Shown: positions 24,907 to 37,392, counted from the stretch's first letter. The stretch is DNA of 64,000 nucleotides from Ignelater luminosus (GCA_011009095.1 VTPC01090673.1:27670-91669), one strand, 5' to 3'. Numbers and translations are program-made. The notes: a model not told the origin generated them from the letters alone.

Positions 24907-26211
24907 AAGGGTTTTCCAATAAGAGGTGTTATTTTGATATTCAAAGAAAAGTGCCATTTTTTAATATAAATGATCGGATGTTTATTTCATTATAAAGAGG
25001 AAGGTATGCCGTTAATAGTGGAAAATAACATCAGGCAAATGACCACCACGACCACGCTTACAGGACAATATCCTTTTCATGAAATTTTCCATAACCAAAT
25101 CGCAAAGTGGCTGCCCTATGTCCTCGATAGCCTCACGAATTCCATCTTTGCGGTCTTGAATCGACGCTGGGCTGTTGGCGTAGACCTTCTCTTTCACGTG
25201 GCCCAAAAGAAAGAAGTCGCAAGGTGTTAAATCACAAGATCTCGGTGGCCAATTGTGATCACCTCTTCGAGAGATAACACGGTCCGGAAACTTTTTCCGT
25301 AAAAGATCAATGGTTTCGTTGCTTGTGTGGCACGTAGCGCCGTCTTGTTGAAAGTAAACGTTGTCCAGATCAATACCATCCAATTCCGGCCATAAAAAAT
25401 CGTTAATCATCTCTCGATAGCGCAATCCAGTCACCGTAACTGTTGCTCCAGCCTCATTTTCGAAAAAGTAAGGTCCAATGACTCCGCCGGACCATAAACC
25501 GCACCAAACAGTCACACGTTGAGGATAGAGAGACTTTTCAACAATAACTCTTGGATTTTCTGAGCCCCAGATCCGACAATTTTGCTTGTTGACGAAGCCA
25601 CCGAGGTGGAAATGGGCCTCATCACTCAAGATGATTTTTCTATGGAATTCTGGATCATTTTCATGCATTTCAACGACCCAATCAGCAAAGACACGACGTT
25701 GTTGATGATCGGCCGGCTTGAGTTCTTGTGTTAACTGGACTTTATAAGCCTTAAGACCCAAATCTTTATGCAAAATACGGTGTAATGACGTTTGTGGAAT
25801 GGCTAATTCCAAAGAACGACGAGGAATGGACAAACCTGGGTTTTCTTTAACACTTTCGGCTACAACAGCAATATTCTCGGCTGTTCTTGAGCGACGTGCA
25901 CGGGTTTTATTCTTCACATCACTAACTTGTCCCAAGAGCTCGAATTTTTTCACCAATTTCTGTATTGCGGTCCGACAAGGTGCTTCACGGTGACCCAAAA
26001 ATGTTCGAGTTTTACGAACCGTCTCTGCCAAATTTTCACCATTTTTATAGTGAATTTTAATAATTTCAATGCGTCGTTGAAGCGTGTATCGTTCCATATT
26101 TATTAATGGCGTAGTTTCTACTTGTCAAATGTCAAAAAATGATAGCTTTAAAAGTGACATCTACCGAAATAGCGGGCTATTCAAAATAACACCTCTTATT
26201 GGAAAACCCTT
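24907..26211 (-). mobile_element. DD41D mariner-like transposon, copy 2 (inverted)
   Basis: A second 1305-bp copy of the element at 13198-14502, lying in the opposite orientation, with the same 31-bp terminal inverted repeats and TA duplications at 24905-24906 and 26212-26213. Leader and coding sequence are almost identical to copy 1; in the compared leader I saw a single base difference. The two inverted copies bracket about 10.4 kb that contains inx2. Confidence 0.97.
25012..26097 (-). CDS. Mariner-like transposase, DD41D type, second copy
   Basis: A full-length 361-residue frame with the same domain order as the copy at 13312: N-terminal helix-turn-helix region, then D159, D252 and D294 with 41 residues between the last two. 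Five residues differ from copy 1: Q8R, E57Q, R208G, W298L and L316R. W298 belongs to the otherwise strongly conserved FFLWG motif just after the third catalytic Asp, so W298L may impair this copy. The other copy keeps Trp there. The start codon is the same ATG as in copy 1. Confidence 0.96.
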   Translation of the reverse strand: MERYTLQRRIEIIKIHYKNGENLAETVRKTRTFLGHREAPCRTAIQKLVKKFELLGQVSDVKNKTRARRSRTAENIAVVAESVKENPGLSIPRRSLELAIPQTSLHRILHKDLGLKAYKVQLTQELKPADHQQRRVFADWVVEMHENDPEFHRKIILSDEAHFHLGGFVNKQNCRIWGSENPRVIVEKSLYPQRVTVWCGLWSGGVIGPYFFENEAGATVTVTGLRYREMINDFLWPELDGIDLDNVYFQQDGATCHTSNETIDLLRKKFPDRVISRRGDHNWPPRSCDLTPCDFFLLGHVKEKVYANSPASIQDRKDGIREAIEDIGQPLCDLVMENFMKRILSCKRGRGGHLPDVIFHY

Positions 26212-26213
26212 TA

Positions 26214-27590
26214 CTATCGGTTATGAAGAGCCATAAAATATTGAAAATATCGCTCATATGAACAATTGTAAGAAATTACATTTCCACAGTATACGTAGTC
26301 TTAGAAATATTGCACACATAAAAGATTTTTTCCAGTTTGAAAGATTCCAAAAACTTTAATTTTACTCAAAAGCGAAGCATCCAAAAATACCACTGAAAGT
26401 ACCTATACGTTAAAAAATAAGGTTGAATGCAACGTAGATTTAAAATACACCGTAATTATCTTTGTCTTGATATTTATCTCTTCAGTAACCTAAGAAGGTC
26501 TTTTTTAAAGAAATCTGTCTGTTCTCCCCTAAATCATTGCCCCTGGTAGGTTACTAAATAAAGAATGTATCAGACAGTAGCATGTAGAAAATCTCATTTC
26601 AGTATAGCCAATTATTTCCGAGATGTTGAAAAAACTTTTAATCAAAGTATCTTAGAAACTATTAATTTGCTATTAATTTATAGTAAAAGAGTCTATTGAA
26701 AAAAACGTGATCGTTCCGACCATTATTGGGAATTTGAAAAACTAGTATGAGGGTGAACACGCTATTGCTACAATAGTGAAGTACGTCGTGTAAAATAGTC
26801 ATAATCATAAATATTGTAAATCTTTTCTCTAGACAGCTCGTAGCTGTTGTTCATCCTCTTTTCCGCCATCTTGATACATTTAACGAAACTTAGCGGCTTC
26901 TGTTGTTAATAATTTAGAAATGCATTTGAATAGAAGAAAAAGAAATAAAACACGTTGAGTTTTTTTTCCTATGTTTTAACCGAGCGACGTGGTTGAGCAG
27001 CAACTCTCTAGATTCGCATTTGAAACATCAACTTAATGGTGCAAATGAATACCGAAGCAATAATCTTCACGATAGTAAAATTACCTCTTATTCCATCCTC
27101 TTCATCCTTTCTAAAATTCCATTATTGTCTGAAGAGGGTCTTCGAACTCCTAAAGTGATACGTCGACTAAAGAAGATCTGAAAAAAGAAAAAGAAAGGAT
27201 TAGCTCAAATACCCAGATGAAATATACCAAGTTAATGTTCGAGGTTAACTGAAAGATACATAAACCAAGCCAGACATGATGTAACTGTCCACATGTCTCA
27301 GCTTCAACATACGTGCTAAATTTAAGTCCTCCAGAATGCTTTAGTATGGTAGAGCATACAGAAGAAACAGGCAGATCTCTGTAGATTCAGGAACATAGAA
27401 ACAATAACACAAAAAAGGTAGAAACTGAAATATATAAAATTAAGAAATATGTATCGAACGGTAGTAGGTAGGGTAGTAGCTAAAGAAAAAAACCAGAACT
27501 CGTATAAAATTAAAAGTTAGCTAGGTTACTTTAGAAATTGAATTCATATGAATGCTAATACTGTCAGAACAGTTACAACGCAGCCAGCAA
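26214..27590. other. Anonymous DNA
   Basis: No supportable gene. The open frame at 26993-27181 has no recognisable motif. Confidence 0.4.
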
Positions 27591-27599
27591 CGAAAGTAC

Positions 27600-27890
27600 T
27601 AGATACCTGTTGTGTAATCTGCACAATAACTGCCCATTCAGTTACGAAACATAGAATATGTAACTATAAGGACATGTAGTGGCAACATGGAAAGGCACGA
27701 ATTTCACAAAGTATAGAAACTGTAAGACAGAAAGAGCAGAGGAGGACATAAACCTCTGATATAAAACGTCTAAGCTATGCATTAGAAAGTCTTAAAGAAC
27801 GCTATTGAAACTTAATCGAGCAATGCCTGAAATGTAATAATACTAGATATTCTGACTTCAGAACAATCTGAATTAAGTAAGATCGCGCGT
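27600..27890 (+). pseudogene. Possible relic of a LINE C-terminal region
   Basis: With stops and frame changes the plus strand reads GHVVATWKGTNF, YRNCKTERAEEDINL and, later, an ILDILTSEQSELSK-like segment. This order resembles the end of the RNase H region of R1/Jockey-type LINEs (TGHxxL, CxxCxxEEExxxHLL, then a short helix). The match is weak and the stretch is very decayed. Confidence 0.25.
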
Positions 27891-28689
27891 TTCAACTAAG
27901 TGACTCGTTTCGTCAAAGTAAACCGTACCATAGGAGCAAAAAAATGTATGAATACGTAGTTTATTTTTGTTTTGGCGAAGGGTCTAGCCCAGGAATAACT
28001 AAACTGTTATTATTAATATATATGCAGCTCTTTTCTAATACTATGATAGTTATTTATGTAACAAACACGAAAAATAAGGTATTAAATGTGAGTTTGAAAA
28101 TCTCGCAGCCGAGGCGCAAAAAAAACTTAAACGAACACCAAATACAATTTTTCCTACGACCGCAAAACTTGAAGTAAATATACTTATGAGAACATAAATG
28201 ATGTTTCTCAAAACCACTGTCAATTGAATAATATTAAATTGCTGCCATTCGAGTTATTTACAATTAGACACATAACGTTGAATGGTTCATTTAAAGTTAT
28301 ATACTATGTATGTACATTCTTCACGTTATGGTACTTACTTTTTACACATAGACAAATGAATTCAGCCAAAATGATTAATTTTTGACAACAAAGCATTAAC
28401 CCTATTTTTAGAAGCGGTCGGTCGTAGGAAAAAATTCTTTTTCTCCAACCGTCTTAGGTTTTCTTATTGTATTTTGTATTAAAAGTTGGCGTTTCTATTA
28501 CTAATAAAAAAATGGGTTTGTTTCTAAGCAATGCTTTTAATCCATGGCTTAAAGACTACTTTAATACTGAAAAGATATACTACTGTAATTTTATTAAATT
28601 TTATTCAATATTACGTACTAGGTTTTACACTTTCTTGGTTGGAGAAAAAATAGTACGAGGATGAAAGTGAAAACAAATGAAATTCAACA
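27891..28689. other. Anonymous DNA
   Basis: No gene supported. At 28655-28665 the word TACGAGGATGA resembles a decayed mariner end (TACGAGGGTGG) and may mark the outer edge of the mariner relic that follows. Confidence 0.4.
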
Positions 28690-29556
28690 TCAGATATATT
28701 TTATTTTTTTTACATAATCACCCTGTAATTCAACAAGCTTGGACAAAAGCATTTCCAACTTTTCAATCTCTCCATGGAAATGGTTTTCTTCGAAGCCTGT
28801 AAAATACGCATTTGAAGCGCAGATAACTTCTTCACTGTACCTGAATTTCTTTCCAGGTAGAAATTTCTCCGGTTTGGGAAACAAATGAAAATCCGATGGA
28901 GCTAGATCAGGTGAGCAGGAGGGATGTTGAACGATTTGGAGCTTCAATTCGGCTTTTATTGTTGAGCAATTGCATTTGCATGAACTGGTGCACTGTCTTC
29001 GTGAAACAAGATTTTTTAGTTGTTCTAAAAGTGTTGAGTAATATTGGCCTGTTATGGTTTTGCCTTTCTCCAGATAGTCAATAAGTAAAATGCCCTTAGA
29101 CAAAAGAAAAACAGAAGCCATTACTTTTCCAGCTGACTGAACTGTTTTTGCCTTATTCGGGACGGATCTTCCTTGGCCAACCCACTGTTTTGACTGTAGT
29201 TTGGTTTCTGGAGTATAATGGTGAATCCAACTTTCGTCCACGGTCACAAATCTCCTAATGAAATCGACTTGATTTTTTCTAAACAACAGCAACCACCCAG
29301 TTGAAGTTCGAGCATGAATGAGTTTTTCTTCTGGAGTGAGCAGACGCGGCACTCATCGTGCTGAAAGTTTATTTAATACCAACTCTTGGTGTAATATACT
29401 GACAACCCGTTCATACGAGATGCCCACAGCCTCAACTATTTCACTAACTTTTATTCGACGATTGTCTAACACCATATCTTGGATCCTGTCGATGATTTCT
29501 GGAGAAGTCGCAGATTAAAAAAATTCAATGACAGCTCTAATTTCATTTTTCTCCAC
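28690..29556 (-). pseudogene. Inactivated mariner (DD34D), internally deleted
   Basis: Read on the minus strand, the relic begins with VEKNEIRAVIEF (ATG changed to GTG) and jumps to PEIIDRIQDMVLDNRRIKVSEI, so most of the first helix-turn-helix is missing. It continues through a stop after LNKLSAR to the long frame MPRLLTPEEK at 28690-29352. The first catalytic motif VTVDESWIHHYTPETK and the third SPDLAPSDFHLF are preserved. The block with the second Asp (HEDSAPVH) is present but in a shifted frame near 28980-29030. The last residues are VELQGDYVKK, the usual mariner end. This is the broad family in which transposases are about 345 residues long. It cannot make a functional protein. Confidence 0.9.
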
Positions 29557-30677
29557 AATTGAAAAACTACGAAATACAAGTTGCTACCGGAGTTCAGTGG
29601 TAACAGAAACTAGAATAGCCTCGAGTAGCTAGCTCAAGTCGCAGGAGGGAGTGGGCCTGCACGAGTTGACTTAGATACCAACTGAGTTGAGCAAATTTGT
29701 ATATAAATATGCGCGCCAGATTCTATAAACTCGAGGTCCAGAAATATCTCGAATCACAGATAATGTAACTTACCAAACTCGAACTTCCAAATAGTTCTGA
29801 AAAAGGGTGAATGCGGCAAAAATAAAACATTAAAATAGGCAATCCAAAATTTTATGCGAAACAATAATGCAGGTGATATAAAATAATAGTGTTACCCAGC
29901 AGAGGACATAATAGAATAATTAAACACAAGAAAATCAATATTCTAGATTCAAAAGAATACAAAATTTTAAGCAAAACTGCGTATTGTGTCCTAAAAGGAA
30001 AGAAAATAGAAATTATCAGCCTAGAAGGCTCACATAAATAAATTAGCTCCCCAAATACGTGTAGGTTTTATAAAAACTTCAGAAATGACACCTTGAATAC
30101 CTTGAATCGGTACTGCAATGACTGCTATCAAACTTGAAGTTGCCCAGAAATGTAAAATCAAGTAAACGTTAAAATGTTCCCGGTGCAGTAGGACTTACAG
30201 GGCGATCATAATATAATTTGACAAAATATAATTCAAATGAATACTAAAATGACACGTAACAAAGGGCAACAACAGTTATCAAAAGTGAACTAAATGCCAG
30301 ATCAATTTGGTTTTTTTATGAACATCACCAGCCTACTTGGTGATGCAAAATAAATTGAATTACGGCCGCCATCTATGGGCGATTCCGGAAACTTTTCAAT
30401 CCAACCTCGATGTATCATTCGTATTAAAAGTGCCTTTGTCCGACTGGCTATTTCTGCATTGGCCTGCCAAACAAAGTGACACCTTTAATCCTAATGATAC
30501 ACTGTACTATTTTGTAATCGTGTTGTGAGTTACAAAAACGAGAAAGTATTATACAATTAAGTATATAAATTCTCTTGTTTATGTATCTAATTAATTTAAA
30601 ACTTTGTTCGATACACGATATTTTGATGTTTAGGGGTTTTCAGTAATATATATCATAACATCTAAAATCAAATTACA
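29557..30677. other. Anonymous DNA
   Basis: No gene supported. A GC-richer patch at about 30355-30480 gives a 63-codon plus-strand frame without recognisable motifs. Confidence 0.4.
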
Positions 30678-31297
30678 TTATCTTTTTATGTCCTTGCACA
30701 TCCTCTTTGTTAAAAAAATACTTTTAGGGGAACACCAAAATGCACATACAACCAGAGACATTGTGGATGTAAAGAGATGTATCAGTATTAGCAACGACTG
30801 CGAAAGAAGTGAACCTATAACAGGGCCAACAACTTGCTGGTAAAATTGCTTTCTGAAGAGGCTGTAGGAGGAAGTGAGGTTGTTCTTTACAAGTACGGCT
30901 ATGCTACAGGGCACATCAGCTGGATTAACAGTTAACGGATAATAAGCAAGTAGGAAGACTGACAAATATTCTGAGAAGAATAAGATACAGACTGGATGAA
31001 ACGGGTTAGGTAGACATATCATGGAATATAAGCGGAAAGTCCAATCACTTTTTCAACATAGCTAGGATGATCAAGAATAATAGTGACGGCCCCCTGCCAG
31101 TGGAAAGCATAATAATATCTGTATTCTAGCAGTTCGAGGCTGTACTTGATGAGGTTGGAAAGTGACGCAATCATTTGGTAGCTACAGGGTGCACAGTATC
31201 GGCGACATCTTTGAATAAGTCTCTTATAGAGAACTAATTCTACGAAACTAATAATTTCTTTCGTGGGAACCAGAAGACCAGAAGAAAGTTTCATCAT
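30678..31297 (-). pseudogene. Unidentified decayed coding sequence
   Basis: Two abutting minus-strand frames (31019-31297 and 30678-31022) look more protein-like than their surroundings. The second contains a FRKQFYQQVVGPVIGSLLSQ segment that faintly resembles the YxQxxGxPMGSPLSP motif of Penelope-type reverse transcriptases. The first could equally be read as a worn P450-like N-terminus. Neither reading is strong, and stops separate the parts in any continuous frame. I list it as a probable pseudogene of unknown origin. Confidence 0.25.
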
Positions 31298-34200
31298 AGA
31301 GCTTTTAATAGCTACATGATCGAGTAGGATATCGAATTATCTCAGGTGCTTTTCGATGGTGTATTAGAGAGCGATTAAGCTGATCTCGTCAAGTAAGAAC
31401 CAATCTCTGCAAGTAACTTTCAAGACGGTGAAAATAATATTTTGGGGATAAAACAAAAGAGGTTTTACCAGAAATATCTATACCACAAAGGTTATTGAAA
31501 CGAAATTTTGACGGTTAGAGTTCATGGTTGAATAGAATTGGACCTTGCTGAATTGGGTAAAAATTGAAAGTTTCCCTCGCTATCACAATGGGTTTATTCA
31601 GAAGGACGCAGAAAAAGCCAAAGTGGTTAAAATTGTAAAATGTGAAGACCGTAATAAAAGCAGAACAAAGGGGGTGTGATCCATGCCGAAAGCGAAATTC
31701 TTCTGACTGGATGGAGAAAAAAGAATGACCTAAATCGGTGGGAGTTGTTACGGCTGATCAACCATAACTGTGAGATTAGAGGGAATGATTCTTCCAAATT
31801 GTGAGAATTAAGAAAGTGTTTGCATATTAGGATGCACGAAGAAATTGCAGGCTCTTGGATTTTCTCTTCTCAATATACTCTTAAGGAAGTCCTTTACGAT
31901 AACGGACAAAACGATAACTTTTTTAAGTTCATTAGTAAAGAACAACATTTACTGAATTTGTTGATTCTATTTCAACATTGAGTTTAGGTTCACGTCAGAT
32001 AACTAAACAAGCATGAAAAGTGTACACATACAAGTGAAATGATGAAATTTGCCTTTGCGAAAAGATTAATAAGAATTACGAAAATTATGAGAATTTTCAT
32101 ATCATTAGAGTTGATGAAATAAAATGTTATAGATATCTGAGGAATGCATTTCAAAGCAGTTTCGCTAAAAAACTTGGTTTGCAAACCAACTTCCAGAAAA
32201 GCTATTTATGATGTAAACGTGGGCCGATGTGGGATTAGCTTATAAACCTGGAGAACTACAGAAGATTTTGCGATAAATTACTAAACGACCTCTCTATGAA
32301 GTCAATATTAGTCTGACCAACTGACCTATGAGAGGCAGAAACTTCGATATACGAAAATGTACAGGAATCTTCAACATCTGAAGGAGTGGGCAACAAGAAA
32401 TTGCGAAACTCTATGGGTTCATTTGTGTCTGAGAAAATAGATCGCAAACAAATAATAATGCAGACAGAAGAAATGTATTTTAATATCGAAGCAAAGTGTA
32501 TTTGTTGCGAAATCTTATTTAAAAATCATTCTTAAATGATTCAAACACGCTGGTGTCTATAAAACTTATTCATGAACGTTACAATTTTATGGTTTTGATA
32601 CATACCGCTTTTAATTGAATTTTCAGGATATTACACAACATTATCTAATAATCTAAAGTAGATTACACATTAACAGCTAAAACTGATGTAACAACATCCA
32701 AAATTAGACTAATATCAGTTGTTGAATTCAAATTGCATTATCTATACAACTTAATTGTTTTCTTATCGTTCATACATTGTTAATGGTCTTACTATTGAAG
32801 TTGTTTCGCAAGTTACCCACAGCACTTCTTCTGCAAGTATGTGGTTTCTGGGGTCATCAGGGAGTTGCGAAGGTAGTTGACCGTTGAACAGAGGTGACAT
32901 TCCCGGTGCAGATTGGCGGCAATGTGAAGAAAGGTTTTCTGCATAAATTGAAAGTATCAGAAGCCGCCAAAATTATTACCTTCCAGACGTACGTTCTATT
33001 TGGTGTGAGTATAATAACAAAGATATACTACATGCAAAGGTTTGATGATGTCTAAGCGCTTAAATTCTCTATTCTAGCCAGACGTGTGGTGACATAATCT
33101 AGTCAAATAAAATAAAAATTTATGTTCCTGACAAAACTACTCTTGCTATTTTCATTAATATTCATGCATTTTATAAAGTAAAAATAGATTTTTAAGCGCT
33201 TTCATCATTTATAGTTTAATAACAGAAGTAAGAAAATGCTACCAACGCTTTTTGCATATGTTAATTTTTAATAGATTTTTGTCTTCAAATTGAGAAAAAA
33301 ACTGATGGATTAAAATATTAAGAGTTTAAGAAGCGTGAAAATTCGACACATAGAAATTTTATCTAATTTAAGAGTAGTTAATTAATTTTAAGAATTTATA
33401 TTCTATCATAAATTAACTCATTTGATTAAATGATCAGTATAGAATTATAGATCTTAATCTCGTTTATCGTTAATTTAGAACTTTTGTATAATCTGTTGTT
33501 TTAAACCGACATATAATTGATTACGTGACCTAACTCTTTTCAAAAATTCTCGCACATTAATTATAAGAATAGCGAACGAAACATTTCTCTTAAAGCTAAT
33601 TCTACAGGGTGATTCAAAGAAAATTTCCAGGTAATTTTAAAGTTCAACGTTACAGAAAACTATCTGACAAAATATGTAAATCTTTGGCTTTGGTTTATTA
33701 GATTTTAGTTGATAAAACGTCATTTACTTATATAATCTTTTCTTCAAGCTTGATCATCAGTAATGTTTCACTCGAACATATTGAAAACAACGCTTCGTGT
33801 AGGTATACAGTACTGCCATGTCCATGAAGAATATTTTAGTTTCAAAATATTAAATGGCTCCAGTATTATTTAGCAATAAGCAAAAGATTTTTCCATTACA
33901 CTTATCGTTAATTGAGGTTTCCAGATTGACTGACAAATTGAGGGCATTGACATTTACCTACATGTCTTCATGTATCTCCCCTATATAACATCCAAAAAGA
34001 TGAGGATACACTTGGAAGTTAATTTTCTAACCGTGGGACCGTTGGTCTAAAATATACATGAACACGAAGGCAAATTGGCCGAATTGGGTCGTATATAGTA
34101 TATAACAAAACAGGTTCGTATATTTTACAGCTTGACTCTCAGAATAAAATTATTTTGATCAGGTATCCGCCCTAAAGTTACTTTCTGTTGGTATAGTCTT

Positions 34201-34430
34201 GCCTTTATAGGAGCCAATTCAGCCTCCTGGGTGTCTCCCATGGCCATGTATGGTCTAAAGGTTTTCAACGTATTTACCTATATACATAAAGTTCCAGTTC
34301 GGCAAAATTCTAGAATAAAAAAATAAACAATAAATAGACACGAAAGTGTCATTCTTTGAATGTATAAATTCTTTTTCTTAATAAGCAAGTTAGTTTAGAC
34401 TGTATAACATATTTGGCAGAATTTTCCTAC
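31298..34430. other. Anonymous DNA
   Basis: No supportable gene. At 33604-33628 the word TACAGGGTGATTCAAAGAAA looks like a single mariner/Tc1-type terminal repeat after a TA-like site; no matching opposite end was found. Confidence 0.35.
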
Positions 34431-34439
34431 TGTCTTAAA

Positions 34440-35500
34440 ACGTACGATGTGGCTACCAATGGATCTCGTATCATTACGACTTCTATTCTAGATCATTCTG
34501 CCACTGTTTCTGCAGTTAAGGTGTGTTTACAGGGTAGAGTTATATCACCTGTGGTGATTGCTGAACCTCTAATCAACCTATAAAGTCTGATTTCTGTGTT
34601 CAAAGTGACTTAGTCGTAACCTTTACAGTCAAGCATGACACGGTTATTTTTGATCGGGTTAAAACTGCTCTTTTTCTGCCTGGAAAAGAGACAGTGTAAA
34701 TCATAGCAAAACAACTATTGTACCGTTTATCAACAGAAGGAAGCTTGATTTAAGTTATTCCATATTAGATGGAACGTCAATTAGAATCTCTGGCGAGGTT
34801 AAGCATCTAGGAGTAATTTTCACATGGAACGCAAGGCTAAAAGCAACTCTAACAAAGTCTGCGATAGCTTTTTGGACATACCGTGGACTGTTTGAAAAAT
34901 TGTGTAGCTTAAAACGAAAAAGGATCTTTTAATAGTACATAACAGTAGTAAGAACCACAATTACTTAAACCTTACTAGAATGATGGACAATATAAGAGAA
35001 GAACAAAAATGAATAGGTTAGTTGAACTAGCTACAAAGGTTTGCTTATCTGAAATGGAGTAGAATTAGTATTTTCACGTTTAATTGCTAAATCATACTCT
35101 TTCAGAAATTTATGTAGGAAGGAGAAGCATTGTTAAACGCTTACATGTTGCAACTAACTAGCAACAAAAATAAAGGGCAGGAACCTAATTGGTTATTTGA
35201 AATTATTGATACAAATCCAGTTTTAGTCCTTAACAAAATCAACTGATTTTATGCTAAACATAAGACAGCATGATTTCAAACTACCATACAAGGTGATCAT
35301 CGATGACTGCTAGTCAGAGAGTAATGCTATACTCCAAGTTTTGGAACGGAATTCTTTAATACTTAACACGGATGAATTTAACAATAATTGCAGAGCAGGA
35401 GTTGGGAGTTGTTGGTTCTAATTCCAAACTACCAAAATTGCTAAATGCTACTCCATCTATATCCCAGGTAAAAATTCAATGCTTAAAAACAAGGAAGAAG
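34440..35500 (+). pseudogene. R1-clade LINE relic (RT to RNase H)
   Basis: The stretch follows the second ORF of an R1-type non-LTR retrotransposon across many stops and frameshifts. A decayed palm region (VSAVKVCLQGRVISPVV, resembling VxRGCPQGGVLSPLLW) lies near 34515-34555. It is followed by VNHSKTTIVPFINRRKL near 34697-34750, ISGEVKHLGVIFTWNARLK near 34785-34845, and AFWTYRGLFEKLCSLKRK near 34870-34920. Near 35340-35420 LILNTDEFNNNCRAGVGS resembles an RNase H start (YTDGSKxxxxxGAGV). The YADD box is not recognisable. It is old and non-functional. Confidence 0.7.
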
Positions 35501-35903
35501 GAAACAACTGCGAGTGGCTGAGATCTTACCACACAGTTAGACAGCAGAAGCAAATGTATAACTATTATTTTACTACCTTTGTGTAATATGGCTATCAAAT
35601 GACAATTTCTCTTTAAAAAAATAATCTTGCTATAAAGTAACTTACTTGAAGAATCCAATTTTGCATTGGTTTCGATGTGAAACTATTCAAAAAGAAAAAT
35701 TTTTTCACTTATATTGATGATGCATAAACGACTACGGCAATGTCTCAGATTACTATCTTATCAAACGAGAAATACATAGGCATAAACTCGAAAACGTGAC
35801 AGGAAGTATAGAAAATTGCAATTTTTGAAAAAACTAATTTGAGAACAGCTGGATAATTTGGCTAATTTTTAAACAGATATGTATAGTATTTAATTGCTTA
35901 TAG
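35501..35903. other. Anonymous DNA
   Basis: No feature recognised; it may contain further decayed LINE tail. Confidence 0.35.
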
Positions 35904-35905
35904 TA

Positions 35906-37390
35906 CAGTCAAATTAGGAATTTTCCCAGATAAGTTCACAAAAGTTTTAATACTTTGTAGAGTATTTGGGGGAGGTCCCCTGATGTATGAAACATAATTA
36001 TCCCTCTTTTTTTGGTGAGCTCGAGTAGATAGAGCACAAATCTGTCAATTTTCTAACCTTTTTATCAGTTTTTTGTAGATATCTCGGAAAATATTGATCT
36101 TAGCAAAACATACACTATATATATAAAATTAAAGCAGACAAAATTTCCTTCAAGATCGATTCTATTCATTCTTTTCTAGCAATGATTGTTTTCGAGATAC
36201 TTGAGTTTGAGGTTTGAGGTGTTTTAGAAATTGATGCAAGAGACCATCATAGTACACTCGCTACGCTTTAAGCGTGATTTATATAAACCAGCCGTGACCA
36301 TGGAACCTGTTCTTGAATATAATATTGTATTATCTGGGTATTCAGGATTTTGGATATGGTTCGAACTTTAGAGGGGCGAAGGGGTTCTTTCGGCCCTTTT
36401 TTAGTTTACAGCGATTATCTAGAAAGGTATGGAAGGCACGTAAAATGTTACTAGATAAAAAAATTAAACTAGATGATTGTTTTGACGAAACAAGATAGTA
36501 ACATTCTAATTTGTTGTATCTGAAGAAGAGAAACAGAAAAATATTTCGCAAAACTTGAAACCGTTTAATGATGGATACCAATATATACAGTGAAAAATAA
36601 AATTTCTACAGAATTATTGTATTATGTATGTAAGAAAAACAGAAGGTGAATATTTTTTTATATTGTTTCTTCTTCTTCTTCCTCCAAGATGATTACTTCA
36701 ACAGCAGGGTCCGGGCCATTCAAGCACTCGCCGTGACAGTTGTGGAGCAATTCATGCCAATTTTCTTGCATCAACACTTACTCTTACAACAACTCCTGGC
36801 GCATCTACAGAAGATGAAGTTGAGAATATCTTCAGGAGCAACAGGATCTTTGGTTGTAGTAGGCACTAGGTTCCCATTAAACTTTTGCTCCCAACCCCAT
36901 TTTCAGCAGGAAGCTCACTTCCCATGCATAAATACTCGTACATAAAATTGGCCTTCCACTCGAGGTTGACCAACATAAATCACATTTGAAGGGCTTCCAG
37001 GATGATTAAACGCAGTATGACATGTAGGTAATTGTCAAGACAGCTTCCTGTACCCAATTCCTGAAACACCTCAAATTTCGAACTCAAGTATCCCGGAAAC
37101 AATCATCGTTAGAAAAAAATGAATAGAACCGTTTTTGTAGGAAATGCTGTCTACTTTAATTTTGTATAGACTATATTTTTTGCTAAGATCAATATTTTTG
37201 AGATATTTACAAAACACTGAAAAGAGGTTAGAAAATTAACAGATTTTGCCCTCTACCTACTCGAGCTCACCAGAAAAGAGGGGGATAATTATATTTCACA
37301 CATCAGGGGACCTCCCCTAAATACTCTACAAAGTATCAAAACTTTTGTAAACTTTTCCGAGATACCCCCTCATTTACCCTAATTTGACTG
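35906..37390. mobile_element. DNA transposon with long terminal inverted repeats
   Basis: A 1485-bp element starting CAGTCAAATTAGG and ending with its complement, with TA on both sides (35904-35905, 37391-37392), as in Tc1/mariner insertions. The inverted repeats are very long: about 330 bp on each side (35906-36235 and 37058-37390) with moderate divergence. Shared blocks include GTAGAGTATTTRGGGGAGGT, GAGCTCGAGTAG and GAGATACTTGAGTT-like segments. The interior has no recognisable transposase. A cysteine-rich coding remnant lies on the minus strand at about 36730-36960. Confidence 0.85.
36730..36960 (-). pseudogene. Cysteine-rich (CXC-like) protein remnant
   Basis: On the minus strand, with one stop and possible frame changes, the reading is KWGWEQKFNGNLVP, TKDPVAPEDILNFIFCRC, then CCKSKC, a stop, CKKIGMNCS. 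From memory this matches the tail of uncharacterised, repeat-associated insect proteins with a WGW motif, a PxAPxxLLNxIxCxC segment and clustered cysteines of tesmin/TSO1 CXC style. It lies between the long inverted repeats of the element at 35906-37390, so the coding sequence was probably carried or captured by it. It is broken by a stop inside the cysteine cluster. The family assignment is from recall only. Confidence 0.45.
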
Positions 37391-37392
37391 TA

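Noticed and set aside
24970-25230. Open frames antisense to the DD41D transposases (also 14179-14439, 25799-25993, 13416-13610)
   Set aside because: They are mirror frames of the transposase and occur in both copies for that reason only.
30678-31297. Cytochrome P450 (CYP4-like) pseudogene
   Set aside because: A few residues fit an N-terminal alignment, but no helix I, ExxR or heme motif follows; a reverse-transcriptase reading is equally weak.
36355-36370. GGTTCGAAC, a possible tRNA/SINE B-box
   Set aside because: No A-box at a suitable distance and no cloverleaf could be drawn.
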